A stretch of 64,000 nucleotides of DNA. Source: JAFAZJ01 sp050183765 (GTDB taxonomy: Bacteria > Pseudomonadota > Alphaproteobacteria > Reyranellales > Reyranellaceae). Each line of letters opens with the position of its first letter. The stretch's first letter is position 1. The stretch covers positions 23,166 to 87,165 of the forward strand of contig JBFXAZ010000007.1 in the NCBI GenBank assembly GCA_050183765.1. The letters run 5' to 3'. A program made the translations under genes and the position numbers. The notes under the pieces were generated by a model. That model did no database searches, was not told where the DNA came from, and saw nothing but the letters and a program-made list of their open reading frames with translations. Below are positions 19,275 to 27,426 of this stretch, one piece after another.

Positions 19275-19422
19275 GAAGATCAAGGCCTGTCCCGACTGTA
19301 AGGAGGGGCAGCCGGATATTTCAGGTGCGGGCCAATATTCTGTCGGCCCGGATACGATGGAAGAAAATGAATAGGCGTCGACGCCGCTGCGTGCGTCGGG
19401 CGACGCAAGGGAATTGAACGCG

Positions 19423-19899
19423 ATGTTTGCGTCCTGCCAACTTGCCCTCAGGGCACTCCGCCGGTTCGCCGCGCGCTTTCGCGCCGACCAGACCGGTGCC
19501 TCCTTCCTCGAGGCTGCGATCGCCCTGCCGGTCCTCTGCCTGGTGCTTGGCGCCACCGCCGAGTTCGGCGTCAACTATTTCAACAAGTCGCAGCTTCAGG
19601 CCGCGGTCAACGCCGGCGCGCAATACGCGCTGCGCAACCCGACCGACAGCGCCGGCTCGCAGGCGGCGATCACCGCGGCATTGCCTTCCGGCGTCACCGG
19701 CGTCACCACCTCGGCGACCTACGCCTGCGAGTGCAACAACGGCACCGCGGTGTCATGCACCACGGGCAGCTGCTCCAGCGGCTCTGTGCGCAAGATCATG
19801 ACCCTGACGGCGACGCGCAACACGGTGCGCATCCTCAGCAACAAGTCCTGGTCGCTGCCGACCTCGATCACGGTCACCGCGGCGGTGAGCGTCCAATGA
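19423..19899 (+). CDS. tadE: TadE-like pseudopilin, first copy
   Basis: A 158-residue single-pass protein with the TadE N-terminal signature: basic residues, then DQTGASFLEAAIALPVLCLVLGATAEFGV, a pilin-like cleavage site followed by a Glu-bearing hydrophobic helix. The periplasmic part carries four closely spaced Cys (YACECNNGTAVSCTTGSCSS), suggesting disulphides. The ATG at 19423 is favoured by AAGGGA at 19407-19412; a nearer TTG at 19414 is too close to it. The stop overlaps the next gene's start. TadE proteins are minor pseudopilins needed for Flp assembly. Confidence 0.88.
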   Translation: MFASCQLALRALRRFAARFRADQTGASFLEAAIALPVLCLVLGATAEFGVNYFNKSQLQAAVNAGAQYALRNPTDSAGSQAAITAALPSGVTGVTTSATYACECNNGTAVSCTTGSCSSGSVRKIMTLTATRNTVRILSNKSWSLPTSITVTAAVSVQ

Positions 19900-20297
19900 T
19901 TCGCAGGGTCCGGCGCTTCCTGCGCTCGCTCGGCCGCGAGGAGAGCGGCGTGGCGGCGATCGAGTTCGCGCTCGGCGCGATCGCCATCCTCACCTGCATC
20001 ATCGGCGCGATCGAGTTCGGGCGCTATTTCTACATCAAGAACACCCTCGACTACGTGGTCACCGAGGCGGGCCGCTACGCCATCACCAATCCGACCGCGA
20101 GCGACAGCGCCATCCGAACGCAGGTCACCTCCAAGGCGCCCACCGGCGTGACGCCGACCGTCACCGTCACCTCGACGACCAGCGGCACCATCACCTACAA
20201 GACCATCACCGCCACCGGCACGGTGGCGCTGGCCAGCAAGCTCTTCCCGTTCGTCTCGCTCAGTGTCACCAGCCGCACGCGCGTGCCGGTGATGTGA
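19896..20297 (+). CDS. tadE: TadE-like pseudopilin, second copy
   Basis: A 133-residue protein, ATG at 19896 overlapping the previous stop (ATGA). The N terminus REESGVAAIEFALGAIAILTCIIGAIEFGRYFY is the TadE/TadF type: a Gly cleavage site, then a Glu at position +5 inside a hydrophobic helix. The rest is a Thr/Val-rich beta domain (VTPTVTVTSTTSGTITYKTI). It differs enough from the first copy to be a distinct subunit, as with TadE plus TadF. No TadG with a von Willebrand domain is present in the window. Confidence 0.88.
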   Translation: MIRRVRRFLRSLGREESGVAAIEFALGAIAILTCIIGAIEFGRYFYIKNTLDYVVTEAGRYAITNPTASDSAIRTQVTSKAPTGVTPTVTVTSTTSGTITYKTITATGTVALASKLFPFVSLSVTSRTRVPVM

Positions 20298-20321
20298 CCG
20301 CTGGCCGGCGGCGGCCGCGAT

Positions 20322-20891
20322 CTACGCGGCGCGGCCTGAGGCATCCCAGAGAGAGCGCAGCGGGCCCTGCGGGCCGTAGACCGGATCCATCGGCGGATCC
20401 GGCACGGCCGCGATGTCGGCGAGCGCCGCGGCGATATCCATGTCGCCGGCGCGCTTCTGGTCGATTCCACTGGATCGCGGGTAGGCCCCAACCACCAGCA
20501 GGTCGGCGCTCTGCTCCAGGCGCATATGCCCGGTGCCCGCCGGCAGGATCGCCACGTCGCCGGCCTTGATCTCCAGCTGCCGGCCCGCCGCGCCGCCAAA
20601 TTCCACCCGCGCCTGGCCGCGGGCGATCCCCAGCACCTCGTGGGCGCGGGTGTGGAAATGGCGGAACGGATAGATCCCGTTGCGCCAGGACGAGCCCCAG
20701 CCATGGGCCGCGAACGCCGCCTCGAAGATCGCGGCAGGATCGAAGGCCGGGTCGAGCCGCAGCGCGTCGCGATAAACCACCAGCGGCAGGCGCGGGTTGT
20801 TGGGCACCTCGCGGTCGGCGGCAAAATGAAGGGCCAGCGGCTCGCTGGGCCGGCGCAGGTCGGCGAAGGGGATCGGGGCGGAGGGGCCCAT
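20322..20891 (-). CDS. Cupin-domain protein (YjlB-like)
   Basis: A 189-residue protein with one cupin barrel: FRHFHTRAHEVLGIARGQARVEFGG is motif 1 (H-x-H, then E and G) and IKAGDVAILPAGTGHMRL is motif 2 with its His. The metal ligands appear intact. The ATG at 20891 is fixed by a perfect AGGAGG five bases upstream; longer forms lack one. The overall layout resembles the uncharacterised YjlB family, whose substrate is not known. It is transcribed against the pilus genes and sits between tadE and tadD, so it looks inserted and unrelated to pilus function. Confidence 0.8.
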   Translation of the reverse strand: MGPSAPIPFADLRRPSEPLALHFAADREVPNNPRLPLVVYRDALRLDPAFDPAAIFEAAFAAHGWGSSWRNGIYPFRHFHTRAHEVLGIARGQARVEFGGAAGRQLEIKAGDVAILPAGTGHMRLEQSADLLVVGAYPRSSGIDQKRAGDMDIAAALADIAAVPDPPMDPVYGPQGPLRSLWDASGRAA

Positions 20892-21037
20892 CTTGGCCTC
20901 CTGTGGAAAGGCGTCCATCAACGCGCCAAAGACCGCCGGTTGCAAGCCCGGTTGCCGGGGCTGGCTTGTTGGCGAAAAACAGCCTATAATCTGCAGAGAA
21001 ACAACGGAAAACAGCCGGTATCCCCCCGCCGGACCAA

Positions 21038-21874
21038 ATGACCGAGAACCTACCACCCTTTCGCGCGTCCGCGCTGCTCACCGCGCTCCTGCTCGTAGCC
21101 CTCGCCGGCTGTACCACCGGCGACTCCGGAAATGTGCGCAGCGACGGCAATTTCGATTCCGTGATGCGGCTGGCCGACGGCGCACGCTCCAGCGGCGATG
21201 CGGTCAATGCGCTGAATATTTACCGCAAGGCGCGCGAGATGCGGCCCAACGCCATCGAGCCGATCATCGGCCAGGCCGGGGCCATGGTCACGCTGGGCGC
21301 CTACGAGGAGGCGGTCGCGGCCTATCAGGACGCATTGAAGCTGTCGCCCTCGCATCCCGCCGCCCTGCGCGGGCTGGGCTCGGTGTTCATCGCGCTCGAC
21401 CAGCCGGAACTTGCCTTGGCGCAGTACGACCTGGCGCTGCATGGCTCGCCCGAGGATCCGCGCGCCCTGAACGGCCGCGGCGTCGCGCTCGACCTGCTGG
21501 GGCGGCATGAGGAGGCTCGCGCCGCCTACAAGACGGCCGGCGAGAAGGCGCCGGACTATGTGCCCGCGCGCAACAATCTGGGCCTGTCGCTGATCCTGGG
21601 CGGCTTCTACGACGAGGCAGTCGCCATCCTCACCCCGATCGCCAACAGCTCGCCGAAGGTGCGCGGCAACCTGGCGCTGGCGCACGGCATCGCCGGCGAC
21701 ATGGCCCAGGCGCGTCGCTGGCTGCGCTCGGACTACGACGAGCAGAGCACGGCGCGCCAGCTGGTCTATTTCGGCCAGTTGCGCGCCCTGTCGATCAACG
21801 AGCGCGCCGCCAGCCTGCGCAGCAATCCGCAGTACTTCCCGCGCCCGTCGCCGCCGCGCCGTCCGCGGCGCTGA
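21038..21874 (+). CDS. tadD: TadD-like TPR lipoprotein
   Basis: A 278-residue lipoprotein: MTENLPPFRASALLTALLLVALAGC has the lipobox LAGC, with the acylated Cys at residue 25. At least four tetratricopeptide repeats follow (ALNIYRKAREMRPNAIEPII, AVAAYQDALKLSPSHPAALR, ALAQYDLALHGSPEDPRALN, ARAAYKTAGEKAPDYVPARN). TadD proteins help assemble the Tad secretin or pilus in the periplasm. Its location beside the tadE genes supports this, although TPR lipoproteins are functionally broad. It starts about 145 bases from the divergent cupin gene. Confidence 0.85.
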   Translation: MTENLPPFRASALLTALLLVALAGCTTGDSGNVRSDGNFDSVMRLADGARSSGDAVNALNIYRKAREMRPNAIEPIIGQAGAMVTLGAYEEAVAAYQDALKLSPSHPAALRGLGSVFIALDQPELALAQYDLALHGSPEDPRALNGRGVALDLLGRHEEARAAYKTAGEKAPDYVPARNNLGLSLILGGFYDEAVAILTPIANSSPKVRGNLALAHGIAGDMAQARRWLRSDYDEQSTARQLVYFGQLRALSINERAASLRSNPQYFPRPSPPRRPRR

Positions 21875-21877
21875 GCC

Positions 21878-22645
21878 TCAGCCCAGCACCGAATAGCCGC
21901 CGTCGACCGGGATCGCCGCTCCGGTGACGAAGTCCGAGGCGGCGCTGGCGAGGAACACCGCGATGCCCGCCATGTCCTGCGGCGTGCCCCAGCGGCCGGC
22001 CGGCGTGCGCGCCAGCACGCGTTCGTGCAGGCCCTGCACCTCGCGGCGCGCGTTGCTCGTGAGCTCGGTGTCGATCCAGCCCGGCAGCACGGCGTTGACC
22101 TGGATGTTGTCCTTGGCCCAGGCCGTGGCGCAGACCTTGGTGAACTGCACGATGCCGCCCTTGCTGGCGGCATAGGCGGGTGCGAACGAGGCGCCGAAGA
22201 TCGACATCATCGAGCCGATGTTGATGACCTTGCCGCCACCCGCCTTCTTCATCTCGGGGTAGGCGAGCTGGCTGCAGACAAGGGCGCTGGTCAGATTGGT
22301 ATTGAGCACCAGCGTCCACTCGGCGACCGAGATCTCGTGCGGCGGCTTGCGGACGCTCATGCCGGCGTTGTTGATCAGGATGTCGAGCCGCCCGTGCTGC
22401 TTGACCGCGTGCGCCACCATCGCCGCGCACTGCTTCTCGTCGTTGACGTCGACGATGACCGACGAGGCGGTGGCGCCGCCGCCTTTCAGCGTCGCCACCG
22501 CCGCTTCGTTCTTCTGCGTGTTGCGACCGGCGACGACGATGGTGGCACCGGCCTCGGCCATGCCGCGTGCCATGCCCAGGCCGATGCCGCCATTGCCGCC
22601 GGTGACCACCGCGACCTTGCCGGCCAGATCGAAAGCGCTCTTCAT
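21878..22645 (-). CDS. SDR-family oxidoreductase
   Basis: A 255-residue classical short-chain dehydrogenase. It has the cofactor loop TGGNGGIG (TGxxxGxG) at residues 15-22, NNAG in the middle, catalytic Ser in INIGSMMSIFG and YAASK (YxxxK), and the C-terminal PVDGGYSVLG ending typical of the family. Arg in the VAGRN segment after beta2 suggests NADP preference. The ATG at 22645 has GGGAGA upstream. The stop lies three bases from the convergent tadD stop. The substrate cannot be assigned; many such proteins are annotated loosely as 3-oxoacyl-ACP or glucose dehydrogenases. Confidence 0.9.
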   Translation of the reverse strand: MKSAFDLAGKVAVVTGGNGGIGLGMARGMAEAGATIVVAGRNTQKNEAAVATLKGGGATASSVIVDVNDEKQCAAMVAHAVKQHGRLDILINNAGMSVRKPPHEISVAEWTLVLNTNLTSALVCSQLAYPEMKKAGGGKVINIGSMMSIFGASFAPAYAASKGGIVQFTKVCATAWAKDNIQVNAVLPGWIDTELTSNARREVQGLHERVLARTPAGRWGTPQDMAGIAVFLASAASDFVTGAAIPVDGGYSVLG

Positions 22646-22746
22646 TTTCAGTCTCCCTGCGACGCACGATTTGTCGCACGCCGATGTCAGATTGTTGCCA
22701 TACGCGCAGACGACGCTTGGCACCGATCTTGCCGCATTCGCACTCG

Positions 22747-23001
22747 ATGTATGTTCCCTTGATCTTCGCGACCGTATCGATCGGCCTCTGCGCCGCACTG
22801 GTTGCCTGGTACTACAACCGGGCCTTCCAGACCGTGCGCTACGAGTATCTCGGCTCGTCGCGATCCAGCATGTCGGGCCGTGCGGATGACGTCTATGATT
22901 CCCTCATACGGCCGCTGCGCATCCGGCGCCTTATCGCGCTGGGCATCGCCAGCGTCGCGACGGCCGTCGCCGTGCTGCTGGTCGGCCTGCATCGCGTTTG
23001 A
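22747..23001 (+). CDS. Small two-helix membrane protein of unknown function
   Basis: An 84-residue protein not recognised as any named family. It has a hydrophobic N-terminal helix (VPLIFATVSIGLCAALVAWYY), a polar loop of about 40 residues containing YEYLGSSRSSMSGRADD and a second helix at the C terminus (LIALGIASVATAVAVLLVGL). Both termini would face the same side. It is divergent from the SDR gene over about 100 bases and convergent with the amidase gene, so it stands alone. Coding potential is supported by the clear helix-loop-helix pattern only. Confidence 0.55.
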   Translation: MYVPLIFATVSIGLCAALVAWYYNRAFQTVRYEYLGSSRSSMSGRADDVYDSLIRPLRIRRLIALGIASVATAVAVLLVGLHRV

Positions 23002-23009
23002 CGCTTGAC

Positions 23010-24422
23010 CTACTGCGCCGCTGCCGCCGCCTGAGGCGCGATCGCGGGTCGCCGCTCGCGCCAGCGCGTGGCGCGCTCGTAAGCATGGCCGGCGCGCAGG
23101 ACGCGGCTCTCGTCGAAGGGCCTGCCGGCAAGTTGCAGCGCCAGCGGCAGGCCGCTCTTGCCGAAGCCGCAGCACAGGCTGAGCGCCGGATGGCCGGTGA
23201 TGTTGAACGGCACGGTGATCGGCGCGCTGTAGCGCAGCGGCGAGGTATCGACGTCCTCGATGCGCGGCGCCGCAACGGGGATCGCGGCGCAGGCCAGCAG
23301 ATCGACGCTCTGAAGCGCGCGATCGACCTTGGCCGTGAGCTCGCGGCGCATGCGCTGTCCCTGCACGTAGTCCGCGCCGGTGACGAAAGCGCCGACCATC
23401 AGCCGTTCGCGCGTGATGCGCGCATACATGTGCGGGCGCGTGCGCAAGTCCTGCGCATGCACGGCGAAGGCCTCCGCGCCGCAGATCGCGCGATAGGCCG
23501 CCTGGAAGATGGCCATCGGCGGCAGCTCGATCTCGACGATGCGCGCGCCCAGCCGAGACAGCTCGGCCAGCGCCGCCTCGATGCCGGCGGTCATGTCGTC
23601 GCTGGCGCCCTCGCCGAAGTGGCGCACATAGCCGATGGTCATGCCCGACACGCCGCCTTCGAGCAGGCCGGCATAGTCGGGCACCGGCAGGTCGGCCGAG
23701 CCGGGGTCGGCGGCGTCGAAGCCGGCGAGCACGCCCAGCGACAGCGCGCAGTCCTCGACCGTCCAGCACAGCGGGCCGATATGGTCGAGGCTGAAGGACA
23801 GCGGCGCCACGCCGCGGCGGCTGACGCGGCCGTAGCTCGGCTTGATGCCGGCGACGCCGCAATAGGCCGCCGGCAGGCGGATCGAGCCGCCGGTGTCGGT
23901 GCCCAGCGCGAGCGGCAGCATGCCGGAGGCCACGGCGGCACCCGAGCCGCTCGAGGACCCGCCGGTGAAGCAGGCGCGATCCCAGGGATTGCGCGCCGGC
24001 GGGAAGGGCAGGTCGAAGGCCGGCCCGCCGGTGGCGAACTCGTGCGTCGCCATCTTGCCCATCAGGACGCCGCCGGCCTGGTGCAGCAGGGCCGCGACGT
24101 GGGCATCCTTCGCGGGCACGTTGTCCAGCAGCAGGCGCGAGTGGCAGGTGGTGCGGATGCCCGCGGTGTCGATGATGTCCTTCAGGCCATAAGGCACGCC
24201 GTGCATCGGCCCGCGCCACTCGCCCGCGGCGATCTCGCGATGGGCGCGCTCGGCATCCTCGCGAGCGCGCGCTTCGGTCAGCAGCACGAAGGCGTCGAGC
24301 GCCGGATTGCAGATGCGGATGCGCTCGAGCGTCGCCTCGAGCAGTTCGACCGGCGAGAACCTGCGCGCCTTCAGCGCGCGGGCGGTCTCGGCGAGAGTGA
24401 GGTTGGCGGGATCGACGCTCAT
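23010..24422 (-). CDS. Amidase-signature hydrolase (AtzE/GatA-like)
   Basis: A 470-residue amidase-signature enzyme hydrolysing a C-N amide bond. The Ser-cisSer-Lys triad is intact: Lys81 in YGLKDIIDTAG, the cis-Ser in GGSSSGSGAAVASG (155-166), and nucleophile Ser180 in GTDTGGSIRLPA. The ATG at 24422 overlaps the stop of a small GatC-like gene (ATGA), the arrangement of AtzG-AtzE and GatC-GatA pairs. It lacks features specific to Glu-tRNA amidotransferase, and its neighbours are catabolic, so a small-molecule amidase such as a carboxybiuret hydrolase-like enzyme is more likely than GatA. The substrate is unknown. Confidence 0.9.
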   Translation of the reverse strand: MSVDPANLTLAETARALKARRFSPVELLEATLERIRICNPALDAFVLLTEARAREDAERAHREIAAGEWRGPMHGVPYGLKDIIDTAGIRTTCHSRLLLDNVPAKDAHVAALLHQAGGVLMGKMATHEFATGGPAFDLPFPPARNPWDRACFTGGSSSGSGAAVASGMLPLALGTDTGGSIRLPAAYCGVAGIKPSYGRVSRRGVAPLSFSLDHIGPLCWTVEDCALSLGVLAGFDAADPGSADLPVPDYAGLLEGGVSGMTIGYVRHFGEGASDDMTAGIEAALAELSRLGARIVEIELPPMAIFQAAYRAICGAEAFAVHAQDLRTRPHMYARITRERLMVGAFVTGADYVQGQRMRRELTAKVDRALQSVDLLACAAIPVAAPRIEDVDTSPLRYSAPITVPFNITGHPALSLCCGFGKSGLPLALQLAGRPFDESRVLRAGHAYERATRWRERRPAIAPQAAAAAQ

Positions 24423-24625
24423 CGCGCGTCCCCCGTCGGCGGCGTCGGCCGGTGGATGAAGGCCGGCTCCTCGTCGTAGCGCCACGGCCGGTCGAGGTCG
24501 GCCATCATCTGGCGCACGACCTTGAAGGCATCGAACATCGCCTGGTCCCGCTCGGCCGGCACGACGATGCCGGCCATGCGCAACGATGCCTCGTAGTCGG
24601 CACGCAGATCCTGCTCACTTTTCAC
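24419..24625 (-). CDS. GatC/AtzG-like small amidase partner
   Basis: A 68-residue protein with GTG start at 24625, five bases after GGAGGAGG. It has the plan of AtzG/DUF4089-type proteins: an N-terminal helix, then MAGIVVPAERDQAMFDAFKV and a helix, ending in DEEPAFIHRP, which matches the (E)-P-A-x-x-(F/H)-R-P tail that wraps around the amidase in AtzEG and GatCA complexes. The stop overlaps the amidase start. The function as a stabilising subunit is inferred from this similarity and the coupling. Confidence 0.7.
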   Translation of the reverse strand: MKSEQDLRADYEASLRMAGIVVPAERDQAMFDAFKVVRQMMADLDRPWRYDEEPAFIHRPTPPTGDAR

Positions 24626-24640
24626 CGATGCCTCCTCCGG

Positions 24641-26248
24641 TCAGGCGGCCGCCTTCAGGATGTCGGCGGCCTTCTCGCCGACCATGATGCTTGGTGCGTT
24701 GGTGTTGCCCGATGGCATGGTCGGGAAGATCGAGGCGTCGGCGACGCGCAGACCTTCGAGCCCATGCACCTTCAGCTTGTCGTCCACCACGCAGTTCGGT
24801 CCGGGTCCCATGCGGCAGGTGCCGATGGGATGATAGGCGGTCTGCGAGTTGTTGCGGATCCAGGTCAGGATCTGCTCGTCGGTCTCGACCTCCTTGCCGG
24901 GCGAGTATTCGTCGCCGCGATAGGCGTCCATCGGCGCTGCCTCGACGATCTTCCGCATCATGCGGAAGCCGTCGGCCATCGTGCGCTGGTCGATCGGGTC
25001 GGCGAGGAAGTTGAAGCGGATCGCCGGTTGCGCCCTGGGATCAGGCGAGCGGATGTGGATCGAGCCCAGGCTCTCAGGCCGAAGCTGGTAGCAGGCCACG
25101 GTCATCGACGGGAATTCCTGCAGCTTGCGCTGCTTGGGGTCCTTGATCGAGTAGGGCACCAGATGCATCTGCACGTCGGGCGTCGCGAGCTCGGGCCGCG
25201 TGCGCAGGAAGGCGAGCAGCGGCGCCGAGGGCAGGCTGAAGAAGCCGCCGCCCGAGGCGAGGTACTTCAGCGCCTGGCCGACCGCGCCCAGGCCGCGCGC
25301 CATGTGGTTGTAAGACACGCCCGGCACCTTCACGCGCCAGACGATGCGCGCGTTGAGGTGATCGCGGAAATTCTCGCCGACCGAGGGCAGCTCGTGCGTC
25401 ACCTCGATGCCGTGCTTCCTGAGGATCTCGGGATTGCCGATGCCCGACAGCTCGAGGATCTGCGGCGACGCGACGCCGCCGGCGCAGATCACCACCTCGC
25501 GGCCGGCGCGCGCCTTGTGCACCTGGCCGCCGCGCTCGTACTCGACGCCGGTGCAGCGCTTGCCGTCGAGCAGCACCCTGTTGATGTGCGCCTCGGTGAT
25601 CACAGAGAGGTTCGGCCGCGTCATCGCCGGCTCGATGTAGCAATGGGCGACGCTCATGCGTCGGCCCTTCCAGATGCTGGCCTGGGTCTTGACGACGCCT
25701 TCCTGGTCCTCGCTGTTGTAGTCGGGATTGAGCTTGTAGCCGGCCGCGACGGCGGCCTTGAACAGCGCGTCGTAGAGCGGGTTCTGGTCGGGGACCTCCG
25801 AGACCTTCAACGGTCCTGACGTGCCGCGTCCGTTCGGGCCGCCCTTTTCGTAGTGCTCGATGCGCGTGAAGACCGGCGCGACGTCCTGCCAGCTCCAGCC
25901 GCGATTGCCCATCTGCGCCCAGGTGTCGTAGTCGAGCGGCTGGCCGCGCACCCAGACGAGCCCGTTGATCGAGCTCGATCCGCCCAGCAGCTTGCCGCGC
26001 GGCACAGGGATCTCGCGATTGGCGGTGCCGGGCTCGGGATCGGACTGGTAGAGCCAGTTGGCCTCCGGGCTGTTGATCAGCAGGCCGAAGCTGATCGGGT
26101 ACCTGGAGTAGCGGTGGCTCGCCTTGCCGGCCTCGAGCAGCAGCACGCGCGAGCGGCCGTCTTCGGTCAGCCTTGCCGCCAGCGCGCCGCCGGCGGAGCC
26201 GGCACCGACGATGATGTAGTCGTACTGGATATCGGCGCTGGCATTCAT
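24641..26248 (-). CDS. GMC-family FAD-dependent oxidoreductase (choline dehydrogenase-like)
   Basis: A 535-residue GMC flavoprotein that oxidises an alcohol. It has the FAD dinucleotide motif DYIIVGAGSAGGALAARL at residues 10-27, GMC signature 1 region GKLLGGSSSINGLVWVRG, signature 2 region ICAGGVASPQILELSGIGN, and the C-terminal active-site pair in NSQTAYHPIGTCRMG (His) and PSGNTNAPSIMVGEKAADIL (Asn). It resembles BetA and alkanol or polyethylene-glycol dehydrogenases, and the exact alcohol is not predictable. It lies 15 bases upstream of the GatC-like and amidase genes, forming a three-gene leftward operon. Confidence 0.93.
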   Translation of the reverse strand: MNASADIQYDYIIVGAGSAGGALAARLTEDGRSRVLLLEAGKASHRYSRYPISFGLLINSPEANWLYQSDPEPGTANREIPVPRGKLLGGSSSINGLVWVRGQPLDYDTWAQMGNRGWSWQDVAPVFTRIEHYEKGGPNGRGTSGPLKVSEVPDQNPLYDALFKAAVAAGYKLNPDYNSEDQEGVVKTQASIWKGRRMSVAHCYIEPAMTRPNLSVITEAHINRVLLDGKRCTGVEYERGGQVHKARAGREVVICAGGVASPQILELSGIGNPEILRKHGIEVTHELPSVGENFRDHLNARIVWRVKVPGVSYNHMARGLGAVGQALKYLASGGGFFSLPSAPLLAFLRTRPELATPDVQMHLVPYSIKDPKQRKLQEFPSMTVACYQLRPESLGSIHIRSPDPRAQPAIRFNFLADPIDQRTMADGFRMMRKIVEAAPMDAYRGDEYSPGKEVETDEQILTWIRNNSQTAYHPIGTCRMGPGPNCVVDDKLKVHGLEGLRVADASIFPTMPSGNTNAPSIMVGEKAADILKAAA

Positions 26249-26361
26249 GGCGTTCGGTCCCGTTTTCCCATGCTCTTCGTTGACCGCAGCCTAATGGCCT
26301 TCGCGCAGCCGGGGAAGGGACCGCCCGACTTCCCGGCCATGCTGGCGCGCCTCGAATCGTT

Positions 26362-27285
26362 TCACATGGCCGCGGCGGTTGCCTCGAAGTGACGCCGGAG
26401 GATTTCCCGCGCAGCCTCTCCGGCGGCTCGATCCCAGCAGTTCACGATCGCCACTCGGAATCCTCCAGGTGGCATGGCGTGCAGGTGGGCGGGACGCTCC
26501 TCGTGGAAGGTGATCTGCACGCTGGAGATCGCCGAGCGACGCTTGAGCTCGTCGATCAGGGCGGCGGATGGATGGCGATAGCGCCGGCCGTGCGGCAAGA
26601 AGAGCACGACGCTGTAGCCGGTGCGCCGATCGTGGTCGTCGAAACGCCATTGGCGCTTTTCGTAGAGCCGCACCAACGCCTCGACCCAGCCCTTGCCATA
26701 GAGATCGGGCCACTGGTCGGCGAAGCGCAGATGCATCTCGATGATGCGCGCGCCAATGGTCTCGAAGTTGACCATGCCGCTGTAGCCCTTGAGGTGCGTG
26801 CGGCACCAGGTGCCGCACCAATCCTCGACCGCGGCGTCGGGCTCGGCGTGCACGGCCCAATGATCGAACGTGCCGTCGCCCGTCGTCTCGCCGGTGGCGT
26901 GGCGCCACCACATCGGTTCGCCGTCGAGCACCGCGACGTCGCTGCTGACATGTGCGCCGGTCAGCAGGGTGGACCAGAAGTGGCCGGCGGTCTGCGCTTC
27001 CCTGTAGTCCTCGGCCGAGGCGATGACGCGGCTGCCCACGCCCATGCCCTTGAGGTTGTAGACCGGCTTGGAGAAGACAGGGAAGGACGGCGGCTCGACG
27101 CCATGCGGCGCGGCGTCGAGTTCCTGGCTTCGCGCCACCGCGAGCTTGTCGTAGACCCAGCGATGATCGGGATTCCACATCCACGCGTCGCTGTCCTCGG
27201 TCGGGATCCGAACGTCATCGGGGCAGCGCACGCCCTCGAAGTACTGCATGCGCCAAGGGTCGATTTCGGCGATCGGCATCACCAT
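26362..27285 (-). CDS. Uncharacterised ATP-grasp-like protein next to egtBD
   Basis: A 307-residue protein that I do not recognise as a named family. Several features suggest a divergent ATP-grasp fold: FSKPVYNLKGMGVGS resembles the Lys-plus-glycine loop that binds ATP, and MVNFETIGARIIEMHLRFADQWPDLYG resembles the metal-binding strand (E-x-N/H-x-R-F) of carboxylate-amine ligases. It is rich in Trp and His. The ATG at 27285 was chosen; a second Met lies two codons on. It is divergent from egtB over 141 bases, implying shared regulation. The enzyme class is inferred and the substrate unknown. Confidence 0.6.
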   Translation of the reverse strand: MVMPIAEIDPWRMQYFEGVRCPDDVRIPTEDSDAWMWNPDHRWVYDKLAVARSQELDAAPHGVEPPSFPVFSKPVYNLKGMGVGSRVIASAEDYREAQTAGHFWSTLLTGAHVSSDVAVLDGEPMWWRHATGETTGDGTFDHWAVHAEPDAAVEDWCGTWCRTHLKGYSGMVNFETIGARIIEMHLRFADQWPDLYGKGWVEALVRLYEKRQWRFDDHDRRTGYSVVLFLPHGRRYRHPSAALIDELKRRSAISSVQITFHEERPAHLHAMPPGGFRVAIVNCWDRAAGEAAREILRRHFEATAAAM

Positions 27286-27426
27286 ATTTGTGTCGCTTGT
27301 CGCGATCGGCGCAAGCGAATGCTCACGGGAACCTGACACGGTGCAGTTGCATCGGCGCGCGACCGCGGCGCTGGAACCCGCTATCGTGGGTGACGTTAGC
27401 GTCGTTGCTGCGCCAGCGGAGGCGAT

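Larger units (their letters stand above)
19190..19422 (+). other. Regulatory gap between tadC and the tadE-like genes
   Basis: A 230-base non-coding region that is clearly more AT-rich than its neighbours. It contains a 17-base palindrome at 19204-19220 and a good sigma70-type promoter at 19247-19274, both listed separately, followed by a leader of about 150 bases. No small gene is supported here. Confidence 0.6.
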
